Source of the DNA: an uncultured Endozoicomonas sp. | GTDB lineage: Bacteria; Pseudomonadota; Gammaproteobacteria; Pseudomonadales; Endozoicomonadaceae | Direction: 5' to 3' | NCBI RefSeq assembly: GCF_947495845.1 | Contig: NZ_CANMAO010000002.1 | Location: 62,001-126,000 of the forward strand | DNA length: 64,000 nucleotides | Shown: positions 1-10,196 of the stretch, piece by piece | Numbering within the stretch: position 1 is the stretch's first letter | Layout of the letters: every line of letters begins with the position of its first letter | The notes under the pieces: generated by a model | Told to the model about the DNA's origin: nothing | Seen by the model: the letters and a program-made list of their open reading frames with translations, nothing else | The model's database searches: none | Made by a program: the position numbers and the translations under genes

Positions 1-617
1 ACGGTCTCTGGGAGAATCATCCCGTTGAAGAGGTGGCTACACCAGAAGGTTATGCCCGAAACCCCAAACTGGTTCAGAAATTCTATAATGATCGTCGCCG
101 GCAGTTGTTCACGATAAATCCTAATCAAGCCCACATCGCTCTGGCTACGTTCGAACAACAGTTTAGCGGTGATTTTCTGTTGGTTACCCAGAATGTTGAT
201 GATCTCCATGAGCGGGCAGGGAGCCAGAACTTGATTCATATGCACGGCGAATTGAAGAAAGCGCGGTGTCAGGATACAGATAACATTTTTCCATGGGATC
301 AAGATCTTACGGTAGAAACCCCATGTGATTGTTGTGGCGTTCCGGGCAATCTTCGTCCTCACATCGTGTGGTTCGGTGAGATGCCGCTGCAGATGGATGA
401 GATTTATCAGGCGCTGTCGACATGCGATCTTTTTGTTTCGATCGGTACATCAGGCAATGTCTATCCGGCAGCGGGTTTCTTTCAGGAGGCAGCCGCATCT
501 GGCGCTAAAACCGTGGAACTGAATTTGGAGCCAGGGAATCACGGCTCTTTGTTCCATGAACAGATTTATGGACCGGCAACGGAAGTAGTTGATTCATTCT
601 TTAAATCACTACTGTGA
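1..617 (+). CDS. cobB: NAD-dependent deacylase (sirtuin, CobB type), 5'-truncated by the window edge
   Basis: The frame is open from base 3, so the start and the NAD-binding Rossmann loop lie outside the window. Visible parts match class III sirtuins: GLWENH near the edge, [10 protein letters not shown], the catalytic histidine in HMHGEL, a cysteine-containing zinc module (ARC ... CDCC), [12 protein letters not shown] and a C-terminal IGTSG / ELN nucleotide-binding part. The motif FYNDRR keeps the Tyr and Arg (three residues apart) that in E. coli CobB and SIRT5 bind succinyl-lysine, so desuccinylase as well as deacetylase activity is likely. It would remove acyl groups from protein lysines in the cytoplasm, releasing nicotinamide. 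The protein ends normally. Family assignment is firm; substrate range is inference. Confidence 0.93.
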   Translation, partial: GLWENHPVEEVATPEGYARNPKLVQKFYNDRRRQLFTINPNQAHIALATFEQQFSGDFLLVTQNVDDLHERAGSQNLIHMHGELKKARCQDTDNIFPWDQDLTVETPCDCCGVPGNLRPHIVWFGEMPLQMDEIYQALSTCDLFVSIGTSGNVYPAAGFFQEAAASGAKTVELNLEPGNHGSLFHEQIYGPATEVVDSFFKSLL

Positions 618-635
618 GAAAGGAAGGGGCAGGTA

Positions 636-1811
636 TTACCCTGCCAGCCAGCCCATCGCTTCTTCCAGGCCGTTAATGGTTAATGGATACATTTTGCCTT
701 CTACCTGCTCTTGCACAATTTGAGTAGAGGAGGTGTACTGCCATGCTCCGTGAGGAGAAGGGTTCAACCAGGCGACACGGTCAAAATGATTCAGCACCCG
801 TGACATCCACACATAACCGGCTTCTTCATTAAAATGTTCCACACTGCCGCCCGGTGACGTGATTTCAAAGGGTGACATCGCGGCATCGCCGACAAATATC
901 ACTCGATAATCTTTGCCATAGCGATGGATGACATCCCAGAGGCTGATTCTTTCCTGATAACGTCGGCGATTGTCCTGCCAAACACTTTCATATAGGTAAT
1001 TATGGAAGTAATAAAATTCGAGATGCTTAAACTCTGTGCGACAGCAGGCGAACAGTTCCTCGCAAAGCCGGACATGGTCGTCCATGGAACCGCCAATATC
1101 CATAAACAGTAAAACTTTTACGGAGTTGTGCCGTTCCGGCACCAGTTTGATGTCCAGCATGCCTTTATTGGCTGTAGAGCGGATGGTGTCGTCCAGATCC
1201 AGTTGGTCAGCAGCCCCCTGTCTTGCAAATCGACGAAGCCGGCGCAGTGCCATTTTCATATTGCGGCTGCCGAGCTGTTCATTGTCATCCAGATTTTTAA
1301 ATTCCCGTTTATCCCACACTTTCGTGGCTTTTCGGTGACGGGATTCGTGCTGACCGATGCGAATGCCTGAAGGGTTATACCCGTATGCGCCGTAAGGAGA
1401 AGTGCCCCCAGTACCAATCCACTTGTTGCCGCCCTGATGCCGCTCTTTCTGTTCATCAAGTCGTTGCCGGAAGGTGTCCAATAATTCTTGAAGGTCCTTC
1501 ATGGTCTTAATCTTGGCTTTATCATCATCGGACAGTTGCCGGATAAAATCCTCACGAAGCCATTCTTCCGGAATCAGCGCCTCCAGAAGATCGTCCATTG
1601 ACTCAAGCCCACTGAAAAAGGCCTGACAGGCTTTATCAAACTTGTCGTAATGACGCTCATCCTTAACCAGAATGGTGCGGGATAATTGATAAAATGCGTC
1701 CTGGTCAGCAAACGCCAAATGGGATTGAAACGCTGCCAGCAAATCAAGGTATTCCCTAGTGGTCGCTGGCACGCCAAAGGCTCTGACGGTGTCAAAGAAA
1801 TTCGTCAGCAT
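636..1811 (-). CDS. VWA domain protein, CoxE-like
   Basis: A 391-residue cytoplasmic protein with no signal peptide. The C-terminal half holds a von Willebrand A fold whose metal-ion site reads MDIGGSMDD, a DxGxS variant of the usual DxSxS. The N-terminal half is helical and charged, with a Gly/Tyr-rich patch (around residues 128-150). Proteins of this family pair with MoxR ATPases, and the MoxR gene lies directly upstream with a 6-base gap, so the two are very probably one operon. Known MoxR/VWA pairs act as chaperones that mature metal centres or assemble complexes; the client here is unknown. Confidence 0.85.
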   Translation of the reverse strand: MLTNFFDTVRAFGVPATTREYLDLLAAFQSHLAFADQDAFYQLSRTILVKDERHYDKFDKACQAFFSGLESMDDLLEALIPEEWLREDFIRQLSDDDKAKIKTMKDLQELLDTFRQRLDEQKERHQGGNKWIGTGGTSPYGAYGYNPSGIRIGQHESRHRKATKVWDKREFKNLDDNEQLGSRNMKMALRRLRRFARQGAADQLDLDDTIRSTANKGMLDIKLVPERHNSVKVLLFMDIGGSMDDHVRLCEELFACCRTEFKHLEFYYFHNYLYESVWQDNRRRYQERISLWDVIHRYGKDYRVIFVGDAAMSPFEITSPGGSVEHFNEEAGYVWMSRVLNHFDRVAWLNPSPHGAWQYTSSTQIVQEQVEGKMYPLTINGLEEAMGWLAG

Positions 1812-1817
1812 GGCGGA

Positions 1818-2657
1818 TTAACTCCGACGATTCATAAAGGCCAGACGTTCCAAGAGATACACATCCTGCTCATTTTTTACCAAAGCACCGTGGAGTGGCG
1901 GAATGGCTGTGCGGGTATCCCGGTTTTGGAGAATATCTGCAGGGATATCATCAGAATTCAATAGCTTGAGCCAATCTATTAATTCAGAGGTTGAGGGTTT
2001 CTTCTTCAGGCCGGGGATGTCACGGAGTTCAAAAAAGACTTCCAGTGCTTCGTCCACCAGTTTTTTCTGTAGATTTGGGAAATGCACATCCACGATCTGT
2101 CGCATAGTGTCGGCATCAGGAAAACTGATGTAGTGGAAAAAACAGCGGCGGAGAAATGCATCCGGCAGTTCTTTTTCATTGTTACTGGTAATGATCACAA
2201 TGGGGCGTTTTACAGCTTTGACTACTTGCTGGGTTTCATAAACATGAAACTCCATTTTATCCAGCTCCTGAAGTAAGTCATTGGGGAACTCGATATCCGC
2301 TTTATCAATTTCGTCGATTAGCAATACCGACTGTTCTTCCGATTCAAAGGCTTCCCACAGTTTGCCTTTGACGATGTAGTTGCTGATGTCGTGTACCCGC
2401 TCATCCCCTAATTGGGAGTCACGCAGACGAGAAACAGCATCGTATTCATACAAACCCTGCTGAGCTTTTGTGGTGGATTTGATGTGCCATTGCAGCAGTT
2501 CTTTACCCAGTGAGCTGGCAACTTGCTCTGCCAGCATGGTTTTGCCGGTGCCTGGTTCACCTTTGATCAGTAAGGGGCGTTGCAGGGTTACCGCGGCGTT
2601 GACCGCCATTTTCAGGTCATCAGTGGCAATGTACTGGTCGGTACTGCTGAAGCTCAT
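1818..2657 (-). CDS. MoxR-family AAA+ ATPase
   Basis: A 279-residue AAA+ ATPase. Walker A is GEPGTGKT (about residues 36-43), Walker B is LLIDEIDKAD (about 114-123), and sensor 1 is IITSNNEKELPDAFLRRC, the typical MoxR form with its arginine finger. It hydrolyses ATP to remodel or load a partner, most likely the VWA protein encoded 6 bases downstream. It is divergent from cysK across about 250 bases. No strong Shine-Dalgarno sequence is visible; the start was chosen because the conserved N-terminal helix follows it directly. The pair's cellular role cannot be read from sequence. Confidence 0.9.
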   Translation of the reverse strand: MSFSSTDQYIATDDLKMAVNAAVTLQRPLLIKGEPGTGKTMLAEQVASSLGKELLQWHIKSTTKAQQGLYEYDAVSRLRDSQLGDERVHDISNYIVKGKLWEAFESEEQSVLLIDEIDKADIEFPNDLLQELDKMEFHVYETQQVVKAVKRPIVIITSNNEKELPDAFLRRCFFHYISFPDADTMRQIVDVHFPNLQKKLVDEALEVFFELRDIPGLKKKPSTSELIDWLKLLNSDDIPADILQNRDTRTAIPPLHGALVKNEQDVYLLERLAFMNRRS

Positions 2658-2907
2658 AAATCTGTCTTTGTTTTTATTGGCTTTTGATGGTCGTAAGGTT
2701 ACCCAAAAATGAAAGGGCTGGGTAGGTTTTTGCCTTTGCGGCTGCCCTTCCGAATGTTGAGATTATGTTATAGATAAATCGTCTAACTCTATAAATTTAA
2801 ATTACTTTACTGATAATGGGGAGTCGGTATAGCCTCACACCATAAGAAATGCTCTGGTCGATGATGACGGCCTGACTTGATATGAAGTGATAATAGGGAA
2901 GGTAACA

Positions 2908-3879
2908 ATGACACAGGTTTATCAGGATAATTCCCAAACGATTGGTAACACACCGCTCGTAAAGCTGAACCGTTTAGGCAAAGGTTACAATATCTACGCC
3001 AAGCTGGAATCCAGAAACCCGGCCATGAGTGTCAAGTGTCGTATTGGCGCCAGCATGGTGTGGGATGCGGAAAAAACGGGCAAGCTAAAGCCGGGTATGG
3101 AGCTTATTGAACCTACCAGTGGCAACACGGGGATTGCTCTGGCGTTTGTTGCCGCATCCCGAGGCATTCCACTGACGTTGACCATGCCTGCTTCCATGAG
3201 TATTGAGCGTCGTAAAGTCATGAAGTCCCTTGGGGCGACCATTATTCTTACGGAGCCCGCAAAAGGCATGCCCGGTGCGATTGCCAGGGCAAAAGAAATA
3301 GCGGCAGAGAATCCTGAGAAATTCCTTCTTCTTCAGCAGTTTGAAAACCCGGCCAATCCTCGTATCCATGAAGAAACCACGGGGCCGGAGATCTGGAATG
3401 CGCTGGATGGTGAGATAGATGTTCTTGTTGCAGGTGTTGGCACCGGCGGAACCATTACCGGTATTTCACGCTACATCAAAGAAACCAAGGGTAAGCAGAT
3501 TACCTCCGTTGCAGTAGAGCCAAGCGCATCGCCAGTGATCAGCCAGACCATTGCGGGTGACGAGGTAAAACCGGCTCCCCATAAAATTCAGGGCATTGGT
3601 GCTGGTTTTATTCCCGGTAATTTAGATTTGTCGCTGGTGGACCAAGTTGAGCAAGTTTCTAATGAAGATGCGATTGAAACTGCCCAGCGTCTTATGAAAG
3701 AAGAAGGCATTCTTGCGGGGATTTCTTGTGGTGCTGCGTTGTATGGTGCGTTGAAAGTAGCGGCGAAGCCTGAGAATGAAGGTAAGAACATTGTGGTTGT
3801 CTTACCGGATTCTGGTGAACGGTATCTTTCTACCGCGTTATTTGAAGGTGTCTTTTCAGAAAACGAGACCGTTCAATAA
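2908..3879 (+). CDS. cysK: Cysteine synthase A (O-acetylserine sulfhydrylase)
   Basis: A PLP enzyme of 323 residues that makes cysteine from O-acetylserine and sulfide. Seen: the [13 protein letters not shown] opening, the PLP lysine in [10 protein letters not shown], the substrate-binding loop EPTSGNTGI, the phosphate-binding loop [14 protein letters not shown], and [12 protein letters not shown] near the end. I start it at ATG 2908 because AGGGAAGG sits 6-7 bases upstream; an in-frame GTG at 2887 has no such site. A sulfite reductase gene lies elsewhere in the window (28.0-29.7 kb), so both final steps of sulfate assimilation are present. It is followed by a strong terminator. Confidence 0.96.
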   Translation: MTQVYQDNSQTIGNTPLVKLNRLGKGYNIYAKLESRNPAMSVKCRIGASMVWDAEKTGKLKPGMELIEPTSGNTGIALAFVAASRGIPLTLTMPASMSIERRKVMKSLGATIILTEPAKGMPGAIARAKEIAAENPEKFLLLQQFENPANPRIHEETTGPEIWNALDGEIDVLVAGVGTGGTITGISRYIKETKGKQITSVAVEPSASPVISQTIAGDEVKPAPHKIQGIGAGFIPGNLDLSLVDQVEQVSNEDAIETAQRLMKEEGILAGISCGAALYGALKVAAKPENEGKNIVVVLPDSGERYLSTALFEGVFSENETVQ

Positions 3880-3922
3880 TAGTGTATGTGAGTTACGCTT
3901 TTTGACCTCCGGTGTTCTTAAT

Positions 3923-3956
3923 TTCCCCAGAATTGATTCTGGGGAAGTCTTTTCTC
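3923..3956 (+). terminator. Rho-independent terminator after cysK
   Basis: A perfect 11-bp stem (TTCCCCAGAAT / ATTCTGGGGAA) with a 2-base centre, followed by GTCTTTTCTC. It lies 44 bases after the cysK stop. Confidence 0.75.
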
Positions 3957-4094
3957 AATGGAAACAGTCGTCAATTTTGAGTAATGTAGACAGTCAGTTA
4001 ATGATGTGAGAATCTTTAAGGGTTGGCACCATTACCTGGTTCAGATACCCCACATCAGAAGCCCATAGATTAATTTGGATAATTGAGCTGGCTC

Positions 4095-4379
4095 ATGGAA
4101 AAAAGGACTTTATACATAGGGAACCTCGCCTACACCGCAGTGGAAGATGATCTCGAGCACGCTTTCGAAGCTTTTGGTGTTATAGAAGATATCAAGCTAA
4201 TGAGAGATCGTGAAACTGGTCGTTCCCGAGGTTTTGCTTTTATTACTTTTGAAAAAGACGCAGAAGCAGAAGCGGCTAGAGCAATGGACGGTAAAGAGGT
4301 TGCCGGTCGCCCCATCAAAGTGAATGATGCAAAGCAAAAGCAACCCTCTGAACGTAAACCAAGATCCTTTAATCAATAA
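4095..4379 (+). CDS. Small RNA-binding protein with a single RRM domain
   Basis: A 94-residue protein that is almost entirely one RRM. RNP2 is LYIGNL (residues 5-10) and RNP1 is RGFAFITF (about 44-51), with the aromatic residues that stack on RNA bases. The tail is short, basic and Gln-rich (KQKQPSERKPRS). Bacterial proteins of this type are often cold-inducible, but nothing here shows that. ATG 4095 puts RNP2 at the usual place; a TTG at 4083 in the same frame is possible. Its end overlaps the convergent yejF-like gene by 7 bases. Confidence 0.88.
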   Translation: MEKRTLYIGNLAYTAVEDDLEHAFEAFGVIEDIKLMRDRETGRSRGFAFITFEKDAEAEAARAMDGKEVAGRPIKVNDAKQKQPSERKPRSFNQ

Positions 4380-5968
4380 GCACTGAAAGCGGCGCTGATC
4401 AATTCTCGGGTGTACTGCTGTGATGGGTTAGAAAAAATCTGTCGGGTATCTCCCTGTTCTACGATTTCACCCTCTTTCATTACCAGTATTCGGTGGCTCA
4501 TGGCTTTGACCACCGCCAGATCATGGCTGATAAAGATATAGCTTAGGTTGTATTTTTTCTGCAGATCACGCAGCAGGTTAATAATCTGGGATTGTACGGT
4601 TCTGTCCAGGGCCGATGTGGGTTCGTCTAAAATCATGAGTTTTGGCTTGAGTACCAGTGCTCGGGCAATGGATATCCGCTGTCGCTGGCCGCCGGAGAAT
4701 TCGTGGGGGTAGCGGTTGCGGCAACCTGAATCAAGGCCAACATCTTCCAGAGCCGAAATAATCTGCTGCTCCCGTTCATAGCCTTTTGCCAGCTGGTGGA
4801 TATCAAGCCCTTCGCCAATGATATCTGCAACGGTCATTCTCGGGCTGAGGCTGCCAAATGGATCTTGAAACACAATCTGCATTTCACGACGTAATGGACG
4901 GAATTGCTTTTGAGTCATATCTCCGATGGATTGTTCCTGAAACCGGATCACTCCTTCACAGTGTTGTAATTTTAGCAGCGCCAGACCAAGGGTGGTTTTT
5001 CCGGAACCTGATTCACCAACAATACCAAGAGTTTCACCTTGCTGGATTGATAGTGAGATATTAGAAACCGCTTTAATATGATCAACCGTTTTCTTGAAAA
5101 ACCCTTGCTTGATGGGAAACCAGACTTTTATATCCTGAGCGGACACTAATTCGGAACAATGACTATCTAAAGGTTGAGGGCTGCCTTCGGGCTCTGCGTT
5201 CAGTAAATCGATGGTGTAGGGGTGCTCAGGGTTTTTAAATACTTCCGATGTGATGCCTTCTTCAACCACCTGACCTTCTTTCATCACGTAAATTCGATCC
5301 GAAATATGACGGATCAAATTCAGATCGTGACTGATAAACAGCACAGCCATATTGAGCTTTTTCTGGAGATCTTGAAGCAGGCTGAGGATTTGCCGCTGAA
5401 CAGTTACGTCCAAAGCAGTGGTCGGCTCATCGGCAATAAGCAGTTGTGGCTCACAGGCCAGTGCCATGGCAATCATTGCCCGTTGTCGTTGACCGCCGGA
5501 TAATTCATGGGGAAAGGCTGAAAGACGACTACGGGCGTTTTTAATACCCACCAGTTTGAGCAGTTCCAGCGCTTTGGCTTTTGCTTCACTGCCCGTAAGA
5601 CCCAGATGAATACCCAGTACTTCACAAATTTGTTTCTCAATGCTGTGAAGAGGATTCAACGCTGTCATAGGCTCCTGGAAAATCATACTGATCTTGTGAC
5701 CACGAATCTTGCGAATTTTGTCCGGTGACAATCCCAGTAACGATTCACCGTTAAATTCAATACGACCAGTGCACTTGGCGTTGCCAGCTAACAAATGCAA
5801 CACGCTTAAGGCGGTAATGGATTTCCCGGAGCCAGATTCCCCCACCAGACCAATGGTTTCTCCGGCGTTGACCTGTAGAGAAACATTTTTAACAACTTCT
5901 GTACTTTCACTACCCTGTTGAAAGTGGATATTGAGATCACTAATGGTCAGTAATGAGGTATCCGTCAT
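4373..5968 (-). CDS. yejF: ABC transporter ATP-binding protein, double ATPase (YejF type)
   Basis: A 531-residue fusion of two ABC ATPase modules that powers peptide uptake across the inner membrane. Module 1 has GESGSGKS, LSGGQRQR and LLIADEPTTALD; module 2 has GESGSGKT, FSGGQRQR and LMILDEPTSALD. Both have the C-terminal oligopeptide-type extension (YTIDLLNAEP and YTRELISAAF). It is the last gene of a five-gene minus-strand operon, 6 bases after the permease gene. In E. coli YejABEF imports oligopeptides including microcin C; import of peptides is likely here, the exact substrate unknown. Confidence 0.92.
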   Translation of the reverse strand: MTDTSLLTISDLNIHFQQGSESTEVVKNVSLQVNAGETIGLVGESGSGKSITALSVLHLLAGNAKCTGRIEFNGESLLGLSPDKIRKIRGHKISMIFQEPMTALNPLHSIEKQICEVLGIHLGLTGSEAKAKALELLKLVGIKNARSRLSAFPHELSGGQRQRAMIAMALACEPQLLIADEPTTALDVTVQRQILSLLQDLQKKLNMAVLFISHDLNLIRHISDRIYVMKEGQVVEEGITSEVFKNPEHPYTIDLLNAEPEGSPQPLDSHCSELVSAQDIKVWFPIKQGFFKKTVDHIKAVSNISLSIQQGETLGIVGESGSGKTTLGLALLKLQHCEGVIRFQEQSIGDMTQKQFRPLRREMQIVFQDPFGSLSPRMTVADIIGEGLDIHQLAKGYEREQQIISALEDVGLDSGCRNRYPHEFSGGQRQRISIARALVLKPKLMILDEPTSALDRTVQSQIINLLRDLQKKYNLSYIFISHDLAVVKAMSHRILVMKEGEIVEQGDTRQIFSNPSQQYTRELISAAFSAY

Positions 5969-5974
5969 GGTCTT

Positions 5975-7006
5975 CTATCCGGCGTAGTATTTTCTTGGGT
6001 CGAGGGCATCCCTGCAAGCTTCACCAATGAAGACCAGCAAAGTGAGCATGATGGACATCACCACAAATGCGGTGATCCCCAGCCACGGGGCTTGTAGATT
6101 GTTTTTCCCCTGGGCGATTAACTCGCCGAGAGATGGTGAGCCCGCGGGCAGACCGAAACCAAGAAAGTCCAAAGAGGTGAGGGTGGTGATGGCGCCGGTG
6201 AGAATAAAGGGCATAAACGTCACGGTGGCAATCATGGCGTTTGGTAAAATGTGGTTGAACATCAGGCGAGCATCGCTCATACCGAGGGCTCTTGCTGCGC
6301 GAACGTATTCCAAATTTCGCCCGCGAAGAAATTCTGCCCGCACCACGTCAACCAGTGTCATCCATTGAAATAACAACATAATGCCCAGTAACCACCAGAA
6401 GCCGGGTTCGACAAAGCTGGAGAGAATAATCAGCAGATAAAGGTTGGGCATGCCGGACCAGATTTCAATAAAACGTTGACCAAATAAGTCGACTTTGCCG
6501 CCATAAAAACCCTGTAATGCGCCGACGGCGACGCCAATGATAGTGCTGAACAGCGTCAGCGCCAATCCGAACAACACAGAAATTCGAAACCCATAAATAA
6601 CCCGGGCCAGCACATCACGACCCTGGTCGTCGGTTCCCAGCCAGTTTTCAAGGGAGGGAGCCGCAGGCGCAATGCGGGCATAATTGATGGTGTCGTAACT
6701 GTATTGAATCGGTGGCCAAATCATCCAGCCTTTTGGTTCAATTAATTCTTTCGCATAGTCCTGACGATAATCCATGGCCAGTTCAAACTCACCGCCAAAG
6801 GTGGTTTCCGGATAGGTAACAAAAGTTGGAAAGTAAGGTTCACCATCAAACCAGACCAGCAGTGGTTTGTCGTTGGACACGCCTTCTGCCAGAAGGGTGA
6901 CAACAAACAGTATGGAAAAAATCCAGAGAGAAATATAACCACGGCGATTCTGTTTGAAATTCTGCCAGCGTCGTTGGTTTAATGGATTCAAAGTCAACCT
7001 GCTCAT
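5975..7006 (-). CDS. yejE: Peptide ABC transporter permease (YejE type)
   Basis: A 343-residue inner-membrane permease. It has an N-terminal membrane segment (about residues 22-42), a long periplasmic loop with the YejE-like stretch on WMIWPPIQYSYDT, then the five-helix BPD transport domain with its EAA loop (EYVRAARALGMSDARL ... HILPNA), which docks on the ATPase. LGTDDQGRDVLARVIYGFR before the domain is typical of the OppC/DppC/YejE branch. It lies 2 bases after yejB and 6 bases before yejF, so translation is probably coupled. Confidence 0.92.
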   Translation of the reverse strand: MSRLTLNPLNQRRWQNFKQNRRGYISLWIFSILFVVTLLAEGVSNDKPLLVWFDGEPYFPTFVTYPETTFGGEFELAMDYRQDYAKELIEPKGWMIWPPIQYSYDTINYARIAPAAPSLENWLGTDDQGRDVLARVIYGFRISVLFGLALTLFSTIIGVAVGALQGFYGGKVDLFGQRFIEIWSGMPNLYLLIILSSFVEPGFWWLLGIMLLFQWMTLVDVVRAEFLRGRNLEYVRAARALGMSDARLMFNHILPNAMIATVTFMPFILTGAITTLTSLDFLGFGLPAGSPSLGELIAQGKNNLQAPWLGITAFVVMSIMLTLLVFIGEACRDALDPRKYYAG

Positions 7007-7008
7007 GG

Positions 7009-8097
7009 TCAGTCTCTGGCCTCAAAATCAATTCTCGGGTCAACCATGACATAGGTCAGATCACCAACCAGTTTAATCACCATACCCAGCAATGTGAAAA
7101 TATAGAGTGAACCAAACACCACGGGATAATCACGATTAATGGCCGCTTCATACCCCAGCAAGCCAAGCCCATCGAGAGAGAAAATAATCTCGATCAACAA
7201 GGAGCTGGTAAACAATATGCCGATCAAAGCGGCAGGAAATCCGGAAATAACCAAAAGCATGGCATTTCTGAAAATATGACCATAAAGAACCCGTTTCTCA
7301 TCAAGCCCTTTTGCTCGAGCCGTCTGCACATATTGTTTATGGATTTCATCAAGAAATGAGTTTTTTGTTAGCATGGTCAGCGTGGCAAAACCACTGATCA
7401 CCATACAGATCAGGGGTAACGTCATATGCCAGGTGTAATCTACGATTTTTCCGAAAAGACTTAACTCGTCAAAATTTTCTGAGAACAAACCTCTCAGAGG
7501 AAACAGATTCCAGTAACTGCCACCGGCAAAAACGACAATCAATAAAATAGCCAGCAAAAAACTGGGGATCGCATAACCGGTGGTGATGACAGCACTGGAC
7601 CAGATATCAAACCGACTGCCGTGTTTCAATGCTTTGCGTATTCCCAGGGGGATGGATATCAAGTAAATAATTAGGGTGCTCCATAAACCAAGAGAAATGG
7701 AGACGGGCAGTTTTTCTTTGATCAGGTCAATGACTTTGGCATCCCGGAAAAAAGAATCACCAAAATCAAACACCAGATAGTTTTTCAACATGGTGAAAAA
7801 GCGCTCATGGGCAGGCTTATCAAAGCCGTAGAGCTTTTCGATATCTTTGATTAGTTCAGGATCTAACCCACGGCGCCCTCGATACTCACCGGAATTATCA
7901 GAACTGACCTGCTGTACTTCAGCATTACCAGAACCACCAATACGGCTGAGGGCATTGCTCTCAAAACCTTCCAGCTTGGCAATCATCTGCTCAACCGGGC
8001 CGCCGGGGGCGGCCTGTATGATCAGGAAGTTAACCAGCATGATACCAAGCAGTGTCGGTATCATCAGTGCCAGTCGTCTCAATATGTAGCTGCTCAT
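7009..8097 (-). CDS. yejB: Peptide ABC transporter permease (YejB type)
   Basis: A 362-residue inner-membrane permease of the OppB/DppB/YejB branch. The first membrane helix ([20 protein letters not shown]) is followed by the AAPGGPVEQ motif, an insert of about 60 residues before the transport domain, and an EAA loop on [20 protein letters not shown]. It forms the channel with the YejE-type subunit. It is 17 bases downstream of the binding-protein gene in the same operon. Confidence 0.92.
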   Translation of the reverse strand: MSSYILRRLALMIPTLLGIMLVNFLIIQAAPGGPVEQMIAKLEGFESNALSRIGGSGNAEVQQVSSDNSGEYRGRRGLDPELIKDIEKLYGFDKPAHERFFTMLKNYLVFDFGDSFFRDAKVIDLIKEKLPVSISLGLWSTLIIYLISIPLGIRKALKHGSRFDIWSSAVITTGYAIPSFLLAILLIVVFAGGSYWNLFPLRGLFSENFDELSLFGKIVDYTWHMTLPLICMVISGFATLTMLTKNSFLDEIHKQYVQTARAKGLDEKRVLYGHIFRNAMLLVISGFPAALIGILFTSSLLIEIIFSLDGLGLLGYEAAINRDYPVVFGSLYIFTLLGMVIKLVGDLTYVMVDPRIDFEARD

Positions 8098-8114
8098 GGA
8101 GCGATCCTGCCGGT

Positions 8115-10121
8115 TTAATCGATCGGTGACGTACGTTTTCTACGACGGTGCATCCATAAAGGAATCAACCCCAGCAAAACCAAACCAGAATAGAGCCATT
8201 TGTTGGATTGCTCATCATCCACCGGTGAGTGAACTGGCGTTGAAGTTTCTGTTGAAGCTCTTCTGGAAGGTTCTGATGCATTCGCTTCCTCTATCCACCA
8301 GGTGTACAGGTCAGTATTGTAAAGCGGTTCAGCATCGGGACGTACCACCTTGCTACTGTGAGCGATTCGATCATAAGGATAGTACCATTGCGGAATCAGG
8401 TATTCGCCCCAGAGCAGCACTCGGTCCAAAGCTTTAACGGCAGTGGTTAACTCTTCCCGGCTATGGGCATTAATGACATGGCTAATCATGGCATCAACGA
8501 CCGGATCTTTAATGCCCATGTAGTTTCTACTGCCCTTGGTATCTGCTGCGGCACTGCCCCAGAATTCGGATTGCTCGTTACCGGGTGAGGCTGATTGACC
8601 GTAGCCAGTAACAATCATGTCGTAATCGAAATCACGAAGCCGTTGAATATACTGAGAAGTATCCACCGTGCGGATATTCAGGGAGATGCCAATCTGCTCC
8701 AGATTTTTCTTGAAGGGTAGGGCGACCCGCTCCATGGATGGCTGAGCGATTAATAGCTCAATGGAAAAACGTTCGCCTTTGCTGTTGGTCAACTGTCCAT
8801 TATTTAATGTCCAGCCGGCGTCTTTTAATAAAGATAGAGCTCTCTTGAGGTTCGAACGAATATTTCCTGAGCCATCGGAAACGGGCAGTTCATATGGTTT
8901 CGTGAACAGGTCTTCAGGTAACTGTTTTTTCCATGGTGCAAGCAATGCCAGTTCGTCTTCATCGGGCGTGCCTTTGGCTTCCATGCCTGAATTGTTGAAA
9001 TAGCTGCTGGATCGAATATAGCTGTTATAGAACAGGTTCCGGTTTAGCCACTCAAAGTCCATGGCGTAACTGATCGCCTTGCGCACTTTTCGATCCTGAA
9101 ACTGATCTCTACGCAGATTATAGGCAAATCCCTGAATAGGCGCAGGACTGATGGTTGGTATAGTTGAAAGTACCAGATCGCCATTGTGTACAGCGGGAAC
9201 GTCATAGGCGGTTGCCCAGTTTTTCGCCACGGTTTCATAGCGGAGATCATAAGCACCGGCTTTCAGTCCTTGCAAAGCCACATGCTCATCGCGGTAATAA
9301 TCGTAGATAACTTCATCAAAGTTGTATCGGCCTTTGTTCACTGGCAGGTCTTTGCCCCAGTAGTCAGCCACTCTTTGATAACTGATACTGCGACCACCAT
9401 CCACCTGACTGATTTTGTAGGGGCCGCTGCCAAGCGGTGGTGTTAGTGATGCAGAAGAAAAATCATTCTCTGGCTTTTCCCAATAATGTTTGGGGAGAAT
9501 TGGCAGTTGAGACATGATGAAGGGCAGTTCAGGGTTTTGATCAGACTTGAATGAGAAAAGTACCTGACCTTTGTTCAACGCCTTAACCGATTCAATATCG
9601 GAATAATAACTGCCGAAAAAGGGGTGACCTTTTTCAATTAGTAGCTTGAAGGTGTAGCTGACATCCTCTGCTGTTATGGACTTTCCATCATGAAATCGTG
9701 CTTCCGGGTTGAGATTAAACTGAATGCTCATCTTATCCGGTGCAATTTCTGCGGATTCCGCTACCAGAGGGTACATGGAAAACGCTTCATCGTTACTCTG
9801 AGTCATCAGCGTGTCATAGATCAGGTTCAGGCCAGTGACAGCAGTTCCCTTGCTGGAATAAGAGTTAAGACTGTCGAAGGTACCGCTGGCTGCCATTCGA
9901 AGTTTACCGCCTTTGGGGGCATTCGGGTTGGCATAATCAAAATGAAGAAAGGGTTTGCCGGGCTGATCATATTTGGCGTTGCCGTGATGGGTTAGAGCCG
10001 TTTGTATTCCGGTTTTAATTTCCAGTTCTGCATAACTGATGGATGGCACCGCCAACATCAATCCGAGGCCCATGATACAGGATGAAATTCTGTGGGTTGT
10101 ACCTGAATTTTTTATCATCAT
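8115..10121 (-). CDS. yejA: Peptide ABC transporter substrate-binding protein (YejA type) with C-terminal membrane anchor
   Basis: A 668-residue SBP_bac_5 family protein. A signal peptide ends near SISYA/ELEI. Family marks include [37 protein letters not shown] and [14 protein letters not shown]. It would bind peptides in the periplasm and deliver them to YejB/E. Odd feature: after a Ser/Thr/Glu-rich linker the protein ends in a single hydrophobic helix ([16 protein letters not shown]) followed by HRRRKR, which should fix it to the inner membrane with a short cytoplasmic tail. Binding proteins of Gram-negative bacteria are usually free; the paralog upstream lacks this tail. Confidence 0.9.
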   Translation of the reverse strand: MMIKNSGTTHRISSCIMGLGLMLAVPSISYAELEIKTGIQTALTHHGNAKYDQPGKPFLHFDYANPNAPKGGKLRMAASGTFDSLNSYSSKGTAVTGLNLIYDTLMTQSNDEAFSMYPLVAESAEIAPDKMSIQFNLNPEARFHDGKSITAEDVSYTFKLLIEKGHPFFGSYYSDIESVKALNKGQVLFSFKSDQNPELPFIMSQLPILPKHYWEKPENDFSSASLTPPLGSGPYKISQVDGGRSISYQRVADYWGKDLPVNKGRYNFDEVIYDYYRDEHVALQGLKAGAYDLRYETVAKNWATAYDVPAVHNGDLVLSTIPTISPAPIQGFAYNLRRDQFQDRKVRKAISYAMDFEWLNRNLFYNSYIRSSSYFNNSGMEAKGTPDEDELALLAPWKKQLPEDLFTKPYELPVSDGSGNIRSNLKRALSLLKDAGWTLNNGQLTNSKGERFSIELLIAQPSMERVALPFKKNLEQIGISLNIRTVDTSQYIQRLRDFDYDMIVTGYGQSASPGNEQSEFWGSAAADTKGSRNYMGIKDPVVDAMISHVINAHSREELTTAVKALDRVLLWGEYLIPQWYYPYDRIAHSSKVVRPDAEPLYNTDLYTWWIEEANASEPSRRASTETSTPVHSPVDDEQSNKWLYSGLVLLGLIPLWMHRRRKRTSPID

Positions 10122-10196
10122 TAGAAGTCATCTTCAGTATGAGTCTGCAGTGCTTAACGATCACAGCAATATTGATAGTAAGAAGCATTAGACGAC

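Noticed and set aside
4020-4094. TPP-type riboswitch before the RRM gene (GGTTGGCACC...ACCTGGTTCAGAT)
   Set aside because: The order of the conserved blocks does not match and the gene has no link to thiamine.
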